A stretch of DNA of 6,949 nt from an uncultured Candidatus Melainabacteria bacterium (GCA_934675225.1 CAKUQA010000066.1:1-6949), one strand, 5' to 3'. Shown: positions 1 to 5,404, counted from the first letter of the stretch. Notes: generated from the letters alone by a model not told the origin. Made by a program: numbers and translations.

Positions 1-102
1 CATTACCGGCGCCATAGCCGCCAATACAATGCTAATTATTAGCATTACAACCATCATTTCAGCCAATGTGAAGGCTGACATACTTCTGCGTGTATGTTGC
101 AT
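1..102 (-). CDS. Type IV pilin-like protein, amino-terminal part (cut by window edge)
   Basis: The first 34 codons of a gene read leftward off the window. The protein begins MQHTRRSMSAFTLAEMMVVM and continues with LIISIVLAAMAPVM. This is a class III (prepilin-type) leader: a short basic segment with Arg5 and Arg6, a processing site before Phe11, Glu15 at mature position 5, then a hydrophobic helix. The residue before the cut is Ala10 instead of the usual Gly, a variant I recall from pilin-like proteins of this lineage. Proteins of this type are cleaved by prepilin peptidase (PilD) and built into type IV pili or type II secretion pseudopili. The start is supported by an AAAGGA ribosome site 6 nt upstream and by a promoter further up. 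The carboxy-terminal domain that would define the subtype lies outside the window. The pilin-like class is secure; the exact role is not. Confidence 0.85.
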   Translation of the reverse strand, partial: MQHTRRSMSAFTLAEMMVVMLIISIVLAAMAPVM

Positions 103-169
103 TAACTATCCTTTCTATACGGGATATTAATTATTCAATTTTGTTTCTTTCATTCCTCGTAATATTCTC

Positions 170-197
170 ATTATACCCGTTTTTTGAAAATATGCAA
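170..197 (-). promoter_or_regulatory. Promoter for the leftward pilin-like gene
   Basis: On the minus strand a perfect TATAAT (170-175) lies 16 bp from a weak -35 TTGCAT (192-197, three of six consensus bases). Transcription would begin near 163 and leave about 60 nt of leader before the start codon at 102. A perfect 10-bp palindrome, CAACATGTTG (195-204), overlaps the -35 box and could be a regulator site; that role is inference. Confidence 0.55.
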
Positions 198-376
198 CAT
201 GTTGAAGTATAAAAAACTTAACAGACTTATTTTTTTTCGATTGCAAATAGCCCAACAGAATAACCGCTTACGGTAATGTTTATAACCACTGGTAAAGTAC
301 ATAATCTAATATGGTTTTTTAAAAAATATTTTTTCGTGAATTTTTTATAAAAAATTCATTACACAAGGAGGTAAAA
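198..376 (+). promoter_or_regulatory. Upstream region and leader of the SLH gene
   Basis: This very AT-rich stretch must carry the promoter of the SLH gene, but no convincing -35/-10 pair is visible. The best weak candidate is an extended -10, TG-G-TAAAGT (290-298), without a good -35. A perfect 20-bp A/T palindrome (338-357, arms GAATTTTTTA/TAAAAAATTC) lies just ahead of a strong ribosome site AAGGAGGT (365-372), 4 nt before the ATG. The palindrome could form a hairpin in the leader close to the ribosome site and affect mRNA stability or initiation; this is inference. Confidence 0.35.
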
Positions 377-2413
377 ATGACAATTAAAAAACTTACTGTG
401 GCAGCTGCAATTGCCGTTGGAATAGCAACGTGTTCCTTGAATCAAGCGATTGCGGCTTGTCCTTGCGCAACCCCTGAAACACCGGCACCTTGCGCGGAAC
501 CGTTACCTGTTGTAACAGGGCCTGCATGTCCATGTGAAACAGTTAAGCCAAACACATGTTCAAAATGCAAAAAAGCTATGCCTGATTGCGATTGCAAAAA
601 ACAGGAAGCAAAACCATGTGACCCATGTGAAAAACAGAAAAAATCTGACTGCGGATGTCCTGACGAAATTAGCTGTGACAAACCTGCAGACCCAGCATGT
701 GCAATTTGTCCACAAACAGGAAAACCTGACAGAAAAGACATGAAACAGGTTTATGGCTACCCTAATGCCATCTACGGTACAAACAATTATGTAGGTCAAC
801 CTGCAAACTCAATCTTTTCAACAGACACTCCGCATGCAGCAACTGCAAGAGCTTTATCATCAGCAATTAATGGTACAACTGTTGCAACTGACGGTCAAAT
901 CACAGGAGCTGCAACTCAAATGCCTTGCTTAAACGAAGCTCCTACACGTCATAACGGTATTCCGATTGACAGAAATGAACGACTTATGGACGGAAACAAC
1001 TGCCCAATTGATTTTCAGTCAACAAACTCAATTGATGCAGTAAAAAAATCATTCGTACCTTATGAAATTCCCAACCAAATAATGCAGACAACAGGTGCTG
1101 CAGCAAATTTGGGCGGTTGCCAATTCCCAGATGTGCCAAACGGTTTCTGGGCAGCATGTGATATCGACAAACTTGCAATAAATGATGTTGTTGTCGGTTA
1201 TCCTGATGGATATTTCAAACCAAACAGAAATATTTCGCGTGCTGAATTCGCTACAATTTTGGTTAAAGGTTTCAACTTAGACAAGTGTGAAATGCCAAGA
1301 GAAGGTTTGTTCAAAGATGTTCCTAGAAGCAATTGGGCTAACCCTGCTATTGCAAAAGCCGTTGACGAGGACTTGTTAAAAGGTTATCCTGACGGCAACT
1401 TTAGACCAAATCACCCTGTAACCAGAGTAGAAGCTCTTGCTACAATTGCAAAAGGTATGACTTGCGATATCGACCAATGCAAAGCTGATGAGATTTTAAA
1501 CAAATATGCAGATGGCGGCTCTATTCCAAATTGGGCAAGAATTCCGGTTGCAAAATCACTTGAAAACGGCGCTTTGAAAGATATGCCTAATCCAAACATG
1601 ATTATGCCTAACAAAGAAGCTTCTCGTGCAGAAGTTGCCTCAATGATGCAGACTGTTCGTGTAGCTTTAGGTTACGACACAAACCCTAAAACAGCTAACA
1701 ACATCTGCCCTGCTTGCCCTGTAAACAAAAACGCTTTTGTCGAAAATGAAGAAATCGTAAAAATTCCGACATTAAAAGTTAAAATGATTGACCAATTGAC
1801 TGCAAAATCTTCTCACGTTGGTCAGTACTTCAGAGCAAACACTCTTGAAGATGTAACAATTAACGGCGTAACTTACCCTTGCGGTTCTACCGTAACAGGT
1901 CAAGTAGTAGAAGTTATCAGACCATCAGGTTGTGATAAGGGTGCTTTAAAATTGTCATTCACTGATATTAAAAACGGTGATTGCAAAACAAAATTACCTA
2001 AACAAATTTTACAAGCACAAGTCAACAAATCAAAACAGGTTAACCCTGTCGCAAGATTGGTTGAAATGCCGTTTACACTAGCAGGTTCACTAGTTGGTGT
2101 AGCTGGTAGAACCGTTGGTGGCGTTGTTACAAACCTTGGTAACGCTGTAGAAAACGTTTCTAACGATGCAGGTTACATGTTAGGACACGCATTCCAAGGT
2201 CAATTCGGAGCTGCAGCACGTAGCTTAGGAGATGGCTTGTGGGAAACTGTTAAAGCCCCTGTTGACGTAACAAGAACTGCTCTTTCAGGTACAATGGGCT
2301 TATTCCAAACTACAGGCGACGAATTTGCTTACCTTGTTGACCCTCGTGGATACAAAATCTCCGCAGTTAACCCAAGAGAACACATTACTATTGCTTTCGG
2401 ATGTAATGAGTAA
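377..2413 (+). CDS. Secreted cysteine-rich protein with three S-layer homology (SLH) domains
   Basis: A 678-residue surface protein. Residues 1-26 form a signal peptide (basic MTIKK, hydrophobic core, AIA before the likely cut). A lipobox-like IAAC ending at Cys28 makes a lipoprotein a weaker alternative. Residues 28-111 contain 16 cysteines, mostly as CxC or CxxC pairs, in a Pro/Lys/Asp-rich linker. Three SLH domains follow at about 248-302, 311-361 and 373-433. They carry the signature stretches GYPDGYFKPN...SRAE (Arg288), GYPDGNFRPN...TRVE (Arg350) and a more diverged SRAE (Arg417). SLH domains bind cell-wall polysaccharide, and in cyanobacteria they tie outer-membrane proteins to peptidoglycan. 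Residues 455-550 look like a beta-rich domain (GSTVTGQVVEV), and 555-650 is a Gly/Val/Ala-rich, possibly membrane-associated region. I see no porin barrel. The start is fixed by AAGGAGGT 4 nt upstream. It is a single-gene unit with its own terminator. The SLH assignment is firm; the role of the two ends is unknown. Confidence 0.92.
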   Translation: MTIKKLTVAAAIAVGIATCSLNQAIAACPCATPETPAPCAEPLPVVTGPACPCETVKPNTCSKCKKAMPDCDCKKQEAKPCDPCEKQKKSDCGCPDEISCDKPADPACAICPQTGKPDRKDMKQVYGYPNAIYGTNNYVGQPANSIFSTDTPHAATARALSSAINGTTVATDGQITGAATQMPCLNEAPTRHNGIPIDRNERLMDGNNCPIDFQSTNSIDAVKKSFVPYEIPNQIMQTTGAAANLGGCQFPDVPNGFWAACDIDKLAINDVVVGYPDGYFKPNRNISRAEFATILVKGFNLDKCEMPREGLFKDVPRSNWANPAIAKAVDEDLLKGYPDGNFRPNHPVTRVEALATIAKGMTCDIDQCKADEILNKYADGGSIPNWARIPVAKSLENGALKDMPNPNMIMPNKEASRAEVASMMQTVRVALGYDTNPKTANNICPACPVNKNAFVENEEIVKIPTLKVKMIDQLTAKSSHVGQYFRANTLEDVTINGVTYPCGSTVTGQVVEVIRPSGCDKGALKLSFTDIKNGDCKTKLPKQILQAQVNKSKQVNPVARLVEMPFTLAGSLVGVAGRTVGGVVTNLGNAVENVSNDAGYMLGHAFQGQFGAAARSLGDGLWETVKAPVDVTRTALSGTMGLFQTTGDEFAYLVDPRGYKISAVNPREHITIAFGCNE

Positions 2414-2486
2414 AAGCAACTGGTAAATTAAAACTTAATTAACTCAGTCGCTTAATAAACACAGTACATATTGTTCGTTGTCTGGA

Positions 2487-2527
2487 GAAATCCGATATCT
2501 ACAAAAAAGGTATCGGATTTCTTTTTA
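2487..2527 (+). terminator. Rho-independent terminator of the SLH gene
   Basis: An 11-bp perfect stem (GAAATCCGATA, 2487-2497, with TATCGGATTTC, 2511-2521) encloses a 13-nt loop and is followed directly by TTTTT (2522-2526). It lies 73 nt after the SLH stop codon with no gene between, so it closes that transcript. Confidence 0.9.
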
Positions 2528-2570
2528 TATCAACATTGATAGACTCTGAATCAAGTTCAGCCCCTCTCTC

Positions 2571-2629
2571 GTATGCGTAATTCGCGTTGCTCTAACGCAT
2601 ACTCTCTCTCCCCGTTGGGGCGAGAGTAT
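2571..2629. repeat. Two overlapping GC-rich hairpins
   Basis: Hairpin one pairs GTATGCGT (2571-2578) with ACGCATAC (2595-2602). Hairpin two pairs ATACTCTC..CCCC (2599-2606 and 2610-2613) with GGGG.GAGAGTAT (2617-2620 and 2622-2629), with a small internal bulge and a GTT loop. They share ATAC (2599-2602), so only one can form fully at a time. The base content is far more GC-rich than the surroundings and no plausible gene is present. It may be an interspersed palindromic element; only one copy is in this window. Confidence 0.5.
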
Positions 2630-2639
2630 AATAGTTATC

Positions 2640-2715
2640 GTCATTCTGAGCGAAGCGAAGAATCTACTGAATTTCTTGCCAGCCATGCGATGTTTCGGCT
2701 CCGCCTCAACATGAC
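2640..2715. repeat. 76-bp dispersed imperfect palindrome, copy 1
   Basis: The element begins GTCATTCTGAGCGAAGCGAA and ends with CGGCTCCGCCTCAACATGAC. The reverse complement of the end (GTCATgtTGAGgCGgAGC) matches the beginning with a few mismatches, so the whole element can fold on itself. Two further full-length copies lie at 6595-6670 and 6795-6871. Such GTCATTCTGAGCGAAGCGAAGAATCT repeats are, from general knowledge, scattered in many bacterial genomes and often mis-called as small proteins with an HSERSEES motif. An apparent frame at 2573-2758 is exactly that and is not a gene. Confidence 0.8.
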
Positions 2716-2754
2716 AATTTTTCTCAATTGTTTATTAAACCAATATTTTTATTA

Positions 2755-2790
2755 TTGACATAGTGTCTGCTATTGAGTACACTATTAATA
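2755..2790 (+). promoter_or_regulatory. Toxin-antitoxin promoter with overlapping operator
   Basis: A perfect -35 TTGACA (2755-2760) is 17 bp from TACACT (2778-2783, four of six -10 bases). Transcription should start near 2790. A perfect inverted repeat, ATAGTGT (2760-2766) and ACACTAT (2779-2785) with a 12-bp spacer, fills the space between the boxes and covers the -10. That position suits autorepression by the helix-turn-helix antitoxin encoded downstream, as is usual for such operons. The operator role is inferred from position and symmetry. Confidence 0.7.
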
Positions 2791-2791
2791 T

Positions 2792-3112
2792 ATGAAGTCT
2801 AAAGTTGTCAAATTTGTTAAACTCAAAAATGAAGAACCATGTTTAGATTGGTTAAACTCCTTAGATAAACTCACCAGAGCAAGAATTAAAAGTAGATTAA
2901 CCAGATTATTAGAAGGAAATTTTGGAGACTGCAAAAAACTTGATAATGAAATATCAGAGCTTCGTTTCAAATTTGGCTCAGGATACCGAATTTATTTTAC
3001 AGAAATTGATGATGTGATTATTTTATTAATAAATGGTGGCGATAAATCTACTCAATCCAAAGATATAAAAAAAGCAAAATTGATACTTCAGGAATGGAGA
3101 AAATTACAATGA
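2792..3112 (+). CDS. RelE/HigB-type toxin of a toxin-antitoxin pair
   Basis: A 106-residue basic protein of the type II toxin family called 'putative addiction module killer protein' (RelE/ParE fold). Members with a RelE-like activity cleave mRNA, usually on the ribosome; the activity of this protein is not shown by sequence. Family features visible: an early strand then CLDWLNSLDKLTRARI (17-32), GNFGDCK (42-48), SELRFKFGSGYRIYF (55-69), a hydrophobic strand DVIILLINGG (74-83) and the lysine-rich GGDKSTQSKDIKKA (82-95). Full length is normal for the family. The ATG at 2792 is the only methionine and has no ribosome site; with the predicted transcription start near 2790 the message would be practically leaderless. 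The stop overlaps the antitoxin start (ATGA), so both are made from one mRNA. The toxin-first order is the usual one for HigBA-like systems. Confidence 0.88.
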   Translation: MKSKVVKFVKLKNEEPCLDWLNSLDKLTRARIKSRLTRLLEGNFGDCKKLDNEISELRFKFGSGYRIYFTEIDDVIILLINGGDKSTQSKDIKKAKLILQEWRKLQ

Positions 3113-3414
3113 AAAATTTACGATACACAACAGATTTAGAAGAATTTATTATTAATGATTTAAAAACTGATGAAGATATAAAGTTATACTTAAACGCAAG
3201 TTTAAAAGATTATCTTGAAGATGGAGACTTTAATTCATTTTATCGTGCTTTAGAAATTGTCATTAAGGCAAAAGATACAATTTCCAATTTCGCCAAAAAA
3301 GTTGGAATATCTAGAAGTCACTTATATAGTTTGTTTAAAAATGAAAAAGAACCAAAGTTTTCAACAATAGTTAAAATTTTTCAAGAATTGGGTTATGAAC
3401 TTGAAGTTGCATAA
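3109..3414 (+). CDS. Helix-turn-helix antitoxin partner (addiction module antidote family)
   Basis: A 101-residue protein that should bind and neutralise the upstream toxin and repress the shared promoter. The amino half (YTTDLEEFI...DEDIKLYLNASLKDYLEDGD) matches the layout of 'probable addiction module antidote' proteins, which begin with a short acidic segment and an AYLNxAL-like helix. Residues about 56-95 form a Cro/XRE-like helix-turn-helix: TISNFAKKVGISRSHLYSLF, then EPKFSTIVKIFQELGYELEV. I chose the ATG at 3109 because it overlaps the toxin stop as ATGA and has GGAG (3096-3099) 9 nt upstream. An in-frame ATG at 3094 would add five residues but has its only AGG 1 nt away, too close. The two-gene order, overlap and operator-like repeat agree with a self-regulated operon. 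No terminator is clear after it. Confidence 0.87.
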   Translation: MKNLRYTTDLEEFIINDLKTDEDIKLYLNASLKDYLEDGDFNSFYRALEIVIKAKDTISNFAKKVGISRSHLYSLFKNEKEPKFSTIVKIFQELGYELEVA

Positions 3415-3415
3415 A

Positions 3416-3493
3416 TCATATTTTCTTTTTTATTAAATTAACAAATTTTTCAATAGCTTTAATATCTTCTTTTGAAATTAATGGAAATATGGA
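3416..3493 (-). pseudogene. Possible carboxy-terminal remnant of a lost gene
   Basis: On the minus strand a 25-codon open stretch ends in TGA and encodes ISKEDIKAIEKFVNLI followed by KKKI, which reads like the last amphipathic helix of a real protein. It has no start codon, and an in-frame TAA (3494-3496) closes it upstream, inside the inverted repeat at 3492-3547. The join suggests that a gene was truncated when the repeat arrived. The parent family cannot be identified, and chance coding in AT-rich DNA remains possible. Confidence 0.3.
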
Positions 3494-3547
3494 TTATTTG
3501 CATTGTAAAGATTTAGGATTTAATACTAAAACAAAATGCAAATAATC
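3492..3547. repeat. Perfect 13-bp inverted repeat with a nested stem
   Basis: GATTATTTGCATT (3492-3504) and AATGCAAATAATC (3535-3547) are exact reverse complements around a 30-nt loop. The loop holds a second small stem, TTTAG (3512-3516) with CTAAA (3526-3530). It sits between two convergent genes, 4 nt past the stop of the minus-strand gene. There is no T-tract on either side, so it is not a standard terminator, although it may still protect or end transcripts. A small non-autonomous mobile-element remnant is the other possibility. Confidence 0.6.
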
Positions 3548-3550
3548 TGC

Positions 3551-4006
3551 TTAGCACCAAAAACCATTCATTCCAAACATAGTCGGGCCTGCAAACATAA
3601 ATGGAGAATTGCACCCACAACTTCTTCCAAAAAATCCACTATTATAAAATCCTCCACCGAATGGACCACATCCATAAAGTGTTGAATAAGGATTTACCAT
3701 TCCGAAAATTCCATAAGGAGATGTTAATAGCGATGCACCCAACAATCCGGCTGTAGCTTTTGTATTAGCTTCCGAATTTCCATAACCGGCGTTGGCATTA
3801 ATTGCATACCCAAGATAACTTCCGGAATTCTCTTGTATATTTTTGGCAGCAGAATTTCGCACTAAACCGTTTGCAATATTCATTCCAAAATTCGCAACTG
3901 CATTACCTGTATTTACGCCATTATTCTTGTCTTGCGCATAACCTAATGCACTGCCTAAAATGGCATTAATATTACTTGTTGCATATATAATACTGTCTAA
4001 ACCCAT
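3551..4006 (-). CDS. Gly/Asn/Ala-rich protein with internal duplication, function unknown
   Basis: A 151-residue protein I cannot assign to a family. Residues 1-80 are rich in Ala, Asn and Gly and contain two related segments 44 residues apart: GSALGYA (18-24) and GSYLGYA (62-68), each followed by an Asn/Gly stretch and a GNxxAN motif (34-39 and 76-81). Residues 85-110 are more hydrophobic (TAGLLGASLL, then YGIFGMVNP). Residues 111-151 form a Gly/Phe/Cys-rich tail with Cys113, Cys130, Cys132 and the terminal Cys151. There is no signal peptide. The composition suggests a self-assembling or surface-associated protein, but that is a guess. The start at 4006 has a weak GAGAG ribosome site 6 nt upstream. 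It diverges from the next gene over 174 nt. The consistent length and the repeat favour a real gene over chance. Confidence 0.65.
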   Translation of the reverse strand: MGLDSIIYATSNINAILGSALGYAQDKNNGVNTGNAVANFGMNIANGLVRNSAAKNIQENSGSYLGYAINANAGYGNSEANTKATAGLLGASLLTSPYGIFGMVNPYSTLYGCGPFGGGFYNSGFFGRSCGCNSPFMFAGPTMFGMNGFWC

Positions 4007-4180
4007 AATATTCTCTCAATTATATGCTTTATATATAATATAAAGTTAAAAATTTTTTATTAATTGCTAAAATTTAAAGTTTTGTAAACAATTATTACAA
4101 GTTTAGTAGAAAATCCTAAAGTTTTCTTCAAATATTGCCGACAAAAAGAATAAGGAAACAATAGAAAAGGGATAACTGAT
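4007..4180. promoter_or_regulatory. Divergent intergenic region between two orphan genes
   Basis: This stretch must drive both flanking genes. It has a near-perfect palindrome, CTTTATAT-ATA-ATATAAAG (4027-4045), a smaller inverted repeat TTGTAA/TTACAA (4082-4087, 4095-4100), and a minus-strand TATAAT (4019-4024) that seems too near the start at 4006 to leave a ribosome site. No convincing pair of promoter boxes is visible for the rightward gene. Confidence 0.35.
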
Positions 4181-4684
4181 ATGGTAACAAGTGTTTATAA
4201 TGCACAATACAAATTAGGAATTGATACTACTACTTTGAAACAAGTTTCAAATGAAATTTTGAAACGTGCTGCAGAAAAAAACAGCCAATATAACACAAGT
4301 TCTGTATCTTCAAATACCAATATTTTTAAAAATACTCAAAATCTTGGTATTGATTTGTACAACGGAAAAGTTGATACAACAGTTGCTCGTCAAGTTGCTA
4401 TGAACAATTCAGGTATGCAAATTCAACTTAACCAAGATGTTTTGAAATCTATTCAATACTTAAACTCTCAAGCTGCACAAAATATTCAAAAAAATGTTGA
4501 AGGAAAAATTACAGTTGCTTTAAATGAAGGTGTTGGCAATACACAAAAAACAGAAGCTGCTCCAAAATTCAACAGTATAGTAAGTTTGGCAGCAGGAAAA
4601 GACAAAAACGGCTCAGCTCCTTCTTACAAAGGCGAATTTTTATTTATCAAAAAAGATAAAGAAAAAGAAGAAGCTGTTGCATAA
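4181..4684 (+). CDS. Polar 167-residue protein, function unknown
   Basis: No family recognised. The protein is rich in Asn, Gln, Ser, Thr and Lys, with no signal peptide or membrane segment. The amino half shows a loose duplication: LGIDTTTLKQV (12-22), and LGID (55-58) followed by DTTVARQV (65-72). Between them is a Ser/Thr/Asn-rich linker (34-52). Residues 80-105 may form a helix (QIQLNQDVLKSIQYLNSQAA), and the end is highly charged (KKDKEKEEAVA). An AAAGG ribosome site (4166-4170) lies 10 nt before the ATG. Coding quality is good: the frame is long, with synonymous-looking codon use and no competing frame. The gene faces the minus-strand gene at 4784-5173 and diverges from that at 3551-4006. 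I infer a cytoplasmic protein, without a role. Confidence 0.7.
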   Translation: MVTSVYNAQYKLGIDTTTLKQVSNEILKRAAEKNSQYNTSSVSSNTNIFKNTQNLGIDLYNGKVDTTVARQVAMNNSGMQIQLNQDVLKSIQYLNSQAAQNIQKNVEGKITVALNEGVGNTQKTEAAPKFNSIVSLAAGKDKNGSAPSYKGEFLFIKKDKEKEEAVA

Positions 4685-4783
4685 ATTTAAAACTTGCTCA
4701 CTACAAAAGCCCTTTGGCTACTTGTGAAAACATTTGGCAATATTAAGGTATAACCTTATAGACTGTGCCCAGAAAAAATGACT
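4685..4783. other. Short convergent gap with weak hairpins
   Basis: Between two convergent genes lie two small stems: AGCC-CTTT-GGCT with flanking ACAA/TTGT pairs (about 4704-4725), and TAAGGT-ATA-ACCTTA (4744-4758). Neither has a following T-tract, so neither is a clear intrinsic terminator, though they may end transcripts from either side. No gene is visible here. Confidence 0.35.
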
Positions 4784-5173
4784 TTATTTGTCCTCTTTCA
4801 TTTCACGGGCAATATTATAAAATTCTTCTTCAAGCTCTTGTTCGGCATTTTCTTGTTTATTTTCTTTATGATTATTTTTTTGCCTGTCGCGTTCTCTCTG
4901 TTCTTCAAGAGCTTTTTTACGAGAATTAATAACGTTAGCAACATTCATCATAGCAAGAGAATTTAGTGTAGCACGTAATACTGCACTTCTGTCTGTATAT
5001 TTTTGGCTATCAGATGTTTCTTCTTCCTCGGCATTTCTTTGTTGTACAAAATATTCACCACCTTGCCCCATTTTATCATCCTGAGTTTTGGCAGCTGTAC
5101 CTGAAATATCTCCACTTTTAAAGTTGAAAGATCCTCCGATGCCGAAGAACCCTGCCGACCTGTTATCGACCAT
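4784..5173 (-). CDS. Small protein with charged coiled-coil-like tail, function unknown
   Basis: A 129-residue protein that matches no family I know. Residues 8-20 are Gly/Phe-rich (FFGIGGSFNF), and 20-60 are polar and probably disordered. Residues 61-82 look like a helix (DRSAVLRATLNSLAMMNVAN), and 84-129 are dominated by Lys, Arg, Glu, Gln and Asn, consistent with a long charged helix or coiled coil. No signal peptide or membrane segment is present. A GAGGG ribosome site lies 8 nt before the ATG at 5173, which supports the start. The upstream region, shared with the pseudopilin gene, has repeated motifs that may be regulator sites. A hydrophobic-looking frame on the opposite strand (4778-4966) is the shadow of this charged tail and is not a gene. 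Confidence 0.68.
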   Translation of the reverse strand: MVDNRSAGFFGIGGSFNFKSGDISGTAAKTQDDKMGQGGEYFVQQRNAEEEETSDSQKYTDRSAVLRATLNSLAMMNVANVINSRKKALEEQRERDRQKNNHKENKQENAEQELEEEFYNIAREMKEDK

Positions 5174-5196
5174 ACGTCTAACCCTCGTTTGTGTTT

Positions 5197-5256
5197 ATTC
5201 AATCTCTCATGATATATTAACAGATTGAATGATATTTTAACTCGTCTGAACAGATT
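5197..5256. promoter_or_regulatory. Repeated motifs between divergent genes, possible regulator sites
   Basis: ATGATATATTAAC (5209-5221) recurs as ATGATATTTTAAC (5229-5241), 12 of 13 bases equal and exactly 20 bp apart. AACAGATT occurs at 5219-5226 and 5249-5256. A perfect 9-bp inverted repeat, ATTCAATCT (5197-5205) with AGATTGAAT (5222-5230), overlaps them. The cluster lies 24-83 nt upstream of the minus-strand gene start, where it could contain or overlap that gene's promoter. Spacing close to two helical turns suggests side-by-side protein binding; this is inference. Confidence 0.4.
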
Positions 5257-5344
5257 ATTTTGCTAGTTTATTAATAAAACTTTACATGCTAAATTATTAG
5301 GTATTAATTCAGTAAATACATAGTTTTAAGGATAATTTTCTTTG

Positions 5345-5373
5345 TTGAAAAAAACAATCAAATATGTTATTAT
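5345..5373 (+). promoter_or_regulatory. Promoter of the pseudopilin gene
   Basis: TTGAAA (5345-5350) and TATTAT (5368-5373) each match five of six consensus bases and are 17 bp apart. Transcription would start near 5380, leaving a 25-nt leader with the ribosome site. This also argues against any start codon further upstream. Confidence 0.75.
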
Positions 5374-5404
5374 AAAGAAAGAATTTGAACATAGGAAGGA
5401 TATT

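Noticed and set aside
377..460. Lipoprotein signal (IAAC before Cys28)
   Set aside because: The cysteine lies several polar residues beyond the hydrophobic core and the AIA site fits ordinary signal peptidase better; kept only as an alternative.
442..799. Several His/Phe/Ser-rich frames opposite or offset in the cysteine-rich linker
   Set aside because: They are shadows of the repetitive Cys/Lys/Pro codons of the SLH gene.
2573..2758. Small protein with HSERSEES-like sequence
   Set aside because: It is the translation of hairpins and a dispersed repeat; the same residues recur in other repeat copies. It has no ribosome site.
3094..3108. Antitoxin start five codons upstream
   Set aside because: Its only AGG is 1 nt from the ATG, whereas the ATG at 3109 has GGAG 9 nt upstream and the ATGA overlap with the toxin.
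4778..4966. Hydrophobic Phe-rich protein on the plus strand
   Set aside because: It is the complement of the Lys/Glu-rich coiled-coil coding sequence on the other strand and has no ribosome site.
4963..5202. Second minus-strand frame overlapping the coiled-coil gene
   Set aside because: It overlaps a better frame with a clear GAGGG ribosome site, and its composition is not protein-like.
5342..5404. Upstream TTG start adding 21 residues to the pseudopilin
   Set aside because: The extension contains the predicted promoter boxes, has no ribosome site, and would give a 27-residue leader instead of the normal six.
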